This document shows, one piece after another, positions 6,153 through 9,194 of a stretch of 9,194 nt of DNA. Both the position numbers and the translations under genes were made by a program. The first letter of the stretch is position 1, and each line of letters begins with the position of its first letter. Under the pieces are notes generated by a model that worked only from the letters and a program-made list of their open reading frames with translations, did no database searches and was not told the DNA's origin. Source of the stretch: Sulfuricurvum sp. (GTDB taxonomy: Bacteria > Campylobacterota > Campylobacteria > Campylobacterales > Sulfurimonadaceae); NCBI GenBank assembly GCA_024635855.1, contig JAGXHZ010000079.1:1-9194 (forward strand), in the 5' to 3' direction.

Positions 6153-7619
6153 ATGATTACTTGGATGCAACGCCACCGAAAATACCTTGTCATAACGATT
6201 TGGATCTCAACCATCGCTTTTATTGGAGCAGGATTTGTAGGCTGGGGGCAATACGATTACGGCGATAAAGCCGGAGCAGTTGCTAAAGTCGGAAAGATCA
6301 CTATCACCCAAGAAGAACTTCAAAAAAGTTATACCAATTTGTTTAACCAATACAATCAAATGTTTCAAGGCAAGCTGGATGAGAAACAAGCAAAAGAGTT
6401 TGGTTTGCAACGTCAAGCTCTTAAAAATCTTGTTGATCAATCCCTTATTTTAAATTTGGCAGAAAGCTATCAATTGCAAATCAGCGATGCAGAGCTTTTT
6501 GATTTGATCAAAACGCAACAGGCATTTACTAAAAATGGTCAATTTGACAAGCAGCAGTATACCGACACGCTTAAACAAAACCATCTTACGATTAAAGAGT
6601 ATGAGTCTACAATGCGTCGTGAATTGCTCATCCAAAAAACGCTTTACCTTTTCTCTCCAAAAGTTAGTCCATTAGAAGAAAAATCCATTGCATATGCCAT
6701 GGGTGTTGCGGATAAAATCGACTACAAAGTTCTTACTCCCGATATGATTACCATTCAGGCAGATGAAACAGCGCTAAAAGCGTATTGGGGGAAAAATAAA
6801 AATAATTATAAAAAAGCGGCAAGTTACGATCTCTCAATCGTCCATCAAGCTCCTTTAAATACTGTTCCAAGTGAAACAGAGATCACTGCTTACTACCAGT
6901 CAAACATGCACACCTTCACCTCAAATGACGGCAAAATACTTGAACTTTCTCAAGCACGTCCTCAAGTCATCGCAGCTCTCAATGATACAGCAACCCAAAA
7001 AGAAGCTCTTCGACGTTATATCGACTTTAAAAAAGGCTCCCTTCCTTCCTCGGTTGCAATTGAAAAAATCAATGTCTCTTCCGATTCAAAAATCTTTCCG
7101 GCTGAGCTCTTAAAAGACCTTGCAACGCTTAATGCTCAAAAACAATTTTTGAAACCCCGAAAAATGAATAACGAATACATTATTATTAAGCTTGAAAAAC
7201 TTAATCCATCCATGTCAAAAACGTATGAAGAAGCAAAAGCTGAAGCTAACATCGGTTACACTCATGAGATGAAAAAAGCCAAACTTCAAGAGTTAGCACA
7301 AAATAGTTTTAAAACATTTCATGGGACAGTGAGTGACTTCATTACCCGTAAAGAAAGTACGCAATTGGCGGGATTATCAGCAAGAGAATCTAGCGAGTTT
7401 GTTAACAAGCTGTTTGCTTCTAAACAAAAACAAGGGTTTTTAACTTTGGAAAGCGGAAATGTTATTCTTTATAACGTTTTGGAACAAAAGTTGCTACAAG
7501 AGACGGTAATAGCTGATGATAACACCGTTATAAAGCTAAAAGGAAATTTACTCAATCAAAAGCTGCTAAAAATGCTTGAGAGTAAGTATCCAATAGAAAT
7601 CTATGCAGAGGGGATTTGA
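6153..7619 (+). CDS. PpiD-like periplasmic chaperone with SurA-type N-domain, inner-membrane anchored
   Basis: A 488-residue membrane-anchored chaperone of the PpiD/SurA-N group, likely helping newly exported proteins fold at the inner membrane. It has a short basic N-terminus (QRHRK), one membrane segment at about 11-31, and a periplasmic remainder. Residues about 35-185 are the SurA/PpiD N-terminal domain: the AVAKVGKITITQEELQKSY start, ALKNLVDQSLILNLAESYQLQISDAEL, and FTKNGQFDKQQYTDTLKQNHLTIKEYESTMRREL are all typical. I cannot find the parvulin catalytic core in the central part (about 210-350), so isomerase activity is doubtful. The ATG at 6153 follows AAAGG at about 10 bases. It lies directly before ftsA, the order recalled for C. 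jejuni Cj0694-Cj0695. The stop is 2 bases before the chosen ftsA start, so the two are co-transcribed. Confidence 0.88.
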   Translation: MITWMQRHRKYLVITIWISTIAFIGAGFVGWGQYDYGDKAGAVAKVGKITITQEELQKSYTNLFNQYNQMFQGKLDEKQAKEFGLQRQALKNLVDQSLILNLAESYQLQISDAELFDLIKTQQAFTKNGQFDKQQYTDTLKQNHLTIKEYESTMRRELLIQKTLYLFSPKVSPLEEKSIAYAMGVADKIDYKVLTPDMITIQADETALKAYWGKNKNNYKKAASYDLSIVHQAPLNTVPSETEITAYYQSNMHTFTSNDGKILELSQARPQVIAALNDTATQKEALRRYIDFKKGSLPSSVAIEKINVSSDSKIFPAELLKDLATLNAQKQFLKPRKMNNEYIIIKLEKLNPSMSKTYEEAKAEANIGYTHEMKKAKLQELAQNSFKTFHGTVSDFITRKESTQLAGLSARESSEFVNKLFASKQKQGFLTLESGNVILYNVLEQKLLQETVIADDNTVIKLKGNLLNQKLLKMLESKYPIEIYAEGI

Positions 7620-7621
7620 TT

Positions 7622-9048
7622 TTGAAACGAACGGTTTTAGCCATCGATATCGGATCGACAAAAATCTGTGCCATTATCGCAGAGATTGGTGATGACAACA
7701 GTGCTCAGATTATCGGAGCAGGTATAGCAAAAGCGCAGGGTCTTAGAAAAGGGAGTATTACTAATATTGAGTTGGCTTCCAAGTCGATTAAAAATGCTCT
7801 CAATGATGCCAAGCGTGTAGCAGGAACTGATTTAAAGAGTGCAATCGTCTCTATCTCAGGTGCTTATACGAAAAGTCTTAATTCCAGCGGTATTGTCAAT
7901 ATTCCTGATAAAGAGATTACGCTTAAAGAGATTAGTCGTGTTATGCACACGTCTCTTTATAATGCCAATATCCCCAATGAATTTGAAGTGCTTCATGCAC
8001 TCCCGTATAACTTCAAAGTAGACGATCAAGATTTTATCGAAGATCCTCTGGGAATGAATGCATCACGTCTGGAAGTTGAAACGCATATTATTACAACCGT
8101 AAAAAGCAATCTCAACAACTTGCGTAAAGCAGTTAAAGCTGCCGGTGTTGATGTTGAGAGTGTTGTTCTAAGCGGTTATGCTTCAGCTATCGCCGTCCTT
8201 AATCTGGATGAAAAAGAGCTAGGTGCTGCAGTGGTTGACATGGGTGGAAACACCAGCAATATCGTCATCCATTCCGGACATGCCATCCGCTATAACGACT
8301 TTTTAGGGGTCGGTTCTAACCATATTACCAATGATCTTTCAATGGCATTGCACACACCGTTGCAAACCGCTGACAATGTGAAAATGAATTATGGCTCACT
8401 TTATGCGCCTAGTAATGATTTGATCGAACTTCCTGTGATCGGTGATGAAAATGCAACGCATGAAGTATCACTGGAAGTAGTACACAACGTTTCTATGCTC
8501 GCGTAGAAGAAACCTTGATGATTATTGCTCAATCTTTAGAAAAAAGCGGATTAAAAGAACATTTGGGAGCGGGTGTCGTCCTCACCGGCGGATTCACCAA
8601 AATAGAAGGGCTTCGCGAACTTGCGGTTGCTATTTTAGACAATATGGCCGTACGGCTTGCGAAACCTTCCGATATGGGCGGTTTGTTTGATACCCTTCGT
8701 GATCCTTCTTATTCAGGAGCAGTAGGTCTTATCAAATATTCAGCTGACGGATATACACGCTATGAGATTGATGTAAACAAACGGATGCGCCACTCGGGTG
8801 AAGAAATTCATTATGATGCTCCTGGCGTTGAAGAAGAAGTTGAGATTGAATATTCTGTCCCTACCTATTCATCCCAAACACAGCCTCGAAACGTTTCGGC
8901 AACTCCACCTAAAAGTACACCAAAAGTAGAAGTAAAACCAAAAGTAGAACCATCCAAAATGGGTAATATCACAAATAACGCCAGTCGTCAAACCGAAGAA
9001 CCAAATCCATTCGCCAAGTTTTGGAATTGGGCAACACAACTATTTTAA
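7622..9048 (+). pseudogene. ftsA: Cell division protein FtsA, interrupted by a one-base frameshift
   Basis: FtsA is the actin-like ATPase that anchors FtsZ to the membrane and recruits later divisome proteins. The first reading frame ends at the TAG at 8504-8506; the second is open to the TAA at 9046-9048. Joined, they give about 475 residues, normal length. The first part has the phosphate-1 loop DIGSTK at 9-14, the 1C subdomain at about 80-160 and the phosphate-2 block VVDMGGNTSNIVI at about 204-216. The second part has VVLTGGFTKIEGL, an acidic then Pro/Lys-rich linker, and the C-terminal amphipathic membrane helix FAKFWNWATQLF. I prefer the TTG start at 7622 because GAGGGG lies 8 bases upstream; the in-frame TTG at 7616 is too close to it. 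Both halves keep family-like sequence, so the break is recent, or a sequencing or assembly error. A true loss of function is hard to reconcile with intact ftsZ. Confidence 0.93.
8489..8506 (+). other. Frameshift point within ftsA and resulting premature stop
   Basis: The upstream frame reads ...EVVHNV up to codon 8489-8491 and then SMLA and a TAG stop. Moving to the frame one base back gives FYARVEETLMIIAQSL, which is what FtsA proteins have here (HNV-hydrophobic-YARVEE). One missing base at about 8490-8492, next to the TTT run, restores the frame. The inserted base decides the hydrophobic residue (TTC Phe, ATC Ile and so on). No classical X-XXY-YYZ slippery heptamer is present, so programmed -1 frameshifting is not supported. 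Confidence 0.9.
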
Positions 9049-9067
9049 TCACACCTAAGGAGCAAGC

Positions 9068-9194
9068 ATGGAACCATTTTCAATTAACGAATCATCATCA
9101 TTAACAGGGGCACGTATTGTAGCAGTCGGCGTTGGCGGCGGCGGCGGTAACATGATCGGATTTATGCTCAAAGAGCAAATTCCTGGTATTGAAC
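9068..9194 (+). CDS. ftsZ: Cell division protein FtsZ, N-terminal part (cut by window edge)
   Basis: Tubulin-like GTPase that polymerises into the Z ring. The frame is open from the ATG at 9068 to the right edge, giving 42 complete codons: a short variable N-terminus, then ARIVAVGVGGGGGNMIGFML, the conserved first strand and T1 nucleotide-binding loop (GVGGGGGN) of FtsZ. The ATG is preceded by TAAGGAG at 9056-9062, the strongest Shine-Dalgarno sequence in the window, fitting a highly translated protein. It begins 19 bases after the ftsA stop, with no terminator between, so it is probably on the same transcript. The GTP-binding GGGTGTG signature lies outside the window. Confidence 0.97.
   Translation, partial: MEPFSINESSSLTGARIVAVGVGGGGGNMIGFMLKEQIPGIE

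Noticed and set aside
8486..8493. Programmed -1 frameshifting as an explanation for the ftsA break
   Set aside because: The AAC GTT TCT context is not a slippery heptamer, tRNA-Val would not re-pair on CGT, and I see no convincing downstream stem-loop.
9135..9150. Run of GGC triplets, considered as a simple repeat
   Set aside because: It encodes the glycine-rich T1 loop of FtsZ and is explained by protein conservation.

Overview
The window is a stretch of chromosome from a member of the Campylobacterota (Epsilonproteobacteria). Base composition by eye is roughly 40% GC, and protein style and gene order point to a Sulfuricurvum/Sulfurimonas-like lineage; genus is inference. Two syntenic blocks support the phylum. 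From memory, the left block matches Helicobacter pylori HP0238-HP0242: proS, hemA, polyprenyl synthase, a secreted unknown and the knotted-dimer DUF2018 protein. The right block matches the Campylobacter jejuni Cj0692-Cj0696 region: ftsL-like, rsmH, PpiD-like, ftsA, ftsZ.

Layout. Positions 1-3444 hold a minus-strand operon, transcribed right to left: an extended -10 promoter at about 3439-3444, DUF2018, a small exported protein, a long-chain polyprenyl diphosphate synthase, hemA (glutamyl-tRNA reductase), and proS, cut by the left edge. The last three junctions are all TAATG one-base stop/start overlaps. Positions 3473-6008 hold a second minus-strand unit: bioA, then rsmH, then an ftsL-like gene. 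Positions 6009-6152 are a divergent intergenic region with a perfect 12-bp palindrome that carries an extended -10-like sequence on each strand. Positions 6153-9194 hold a plus-strand unit: a PpiD/SurA-N type periplasmic chaperone without a visible parvulin domain, ftsA, and the first 42 codons of ftsZ.

Functionally the window combines cell division (FtsL, FtsA, FtsZ, with RsmH as the usual dcw-cluster companion), envelope protein folding (PpiD-like), isoprenoid quinone side-chain synthesis, the first committed step of tetrapyrrole synthesis from Glu-tRNA, proline tRNA charging and biotin synthesis. The genes are housekeeping. I see no mobile element, CRISPR array, tRNA, rRNA or obvious foreign insertion, and no intergenic stretch exceeds about 145 bases.

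The most notable anomaly is a one-base frameshift in ftsA near 8490-8492. It splits a protein whose two halves otherwise match a complete FtsA. Because FtsA is a central division protein and everything else is intact, a sequencing or assembly indel is the leading explanation. I did not find a convincing undescribed system; the second-look items are regulatory architecture and small unknown proteins.
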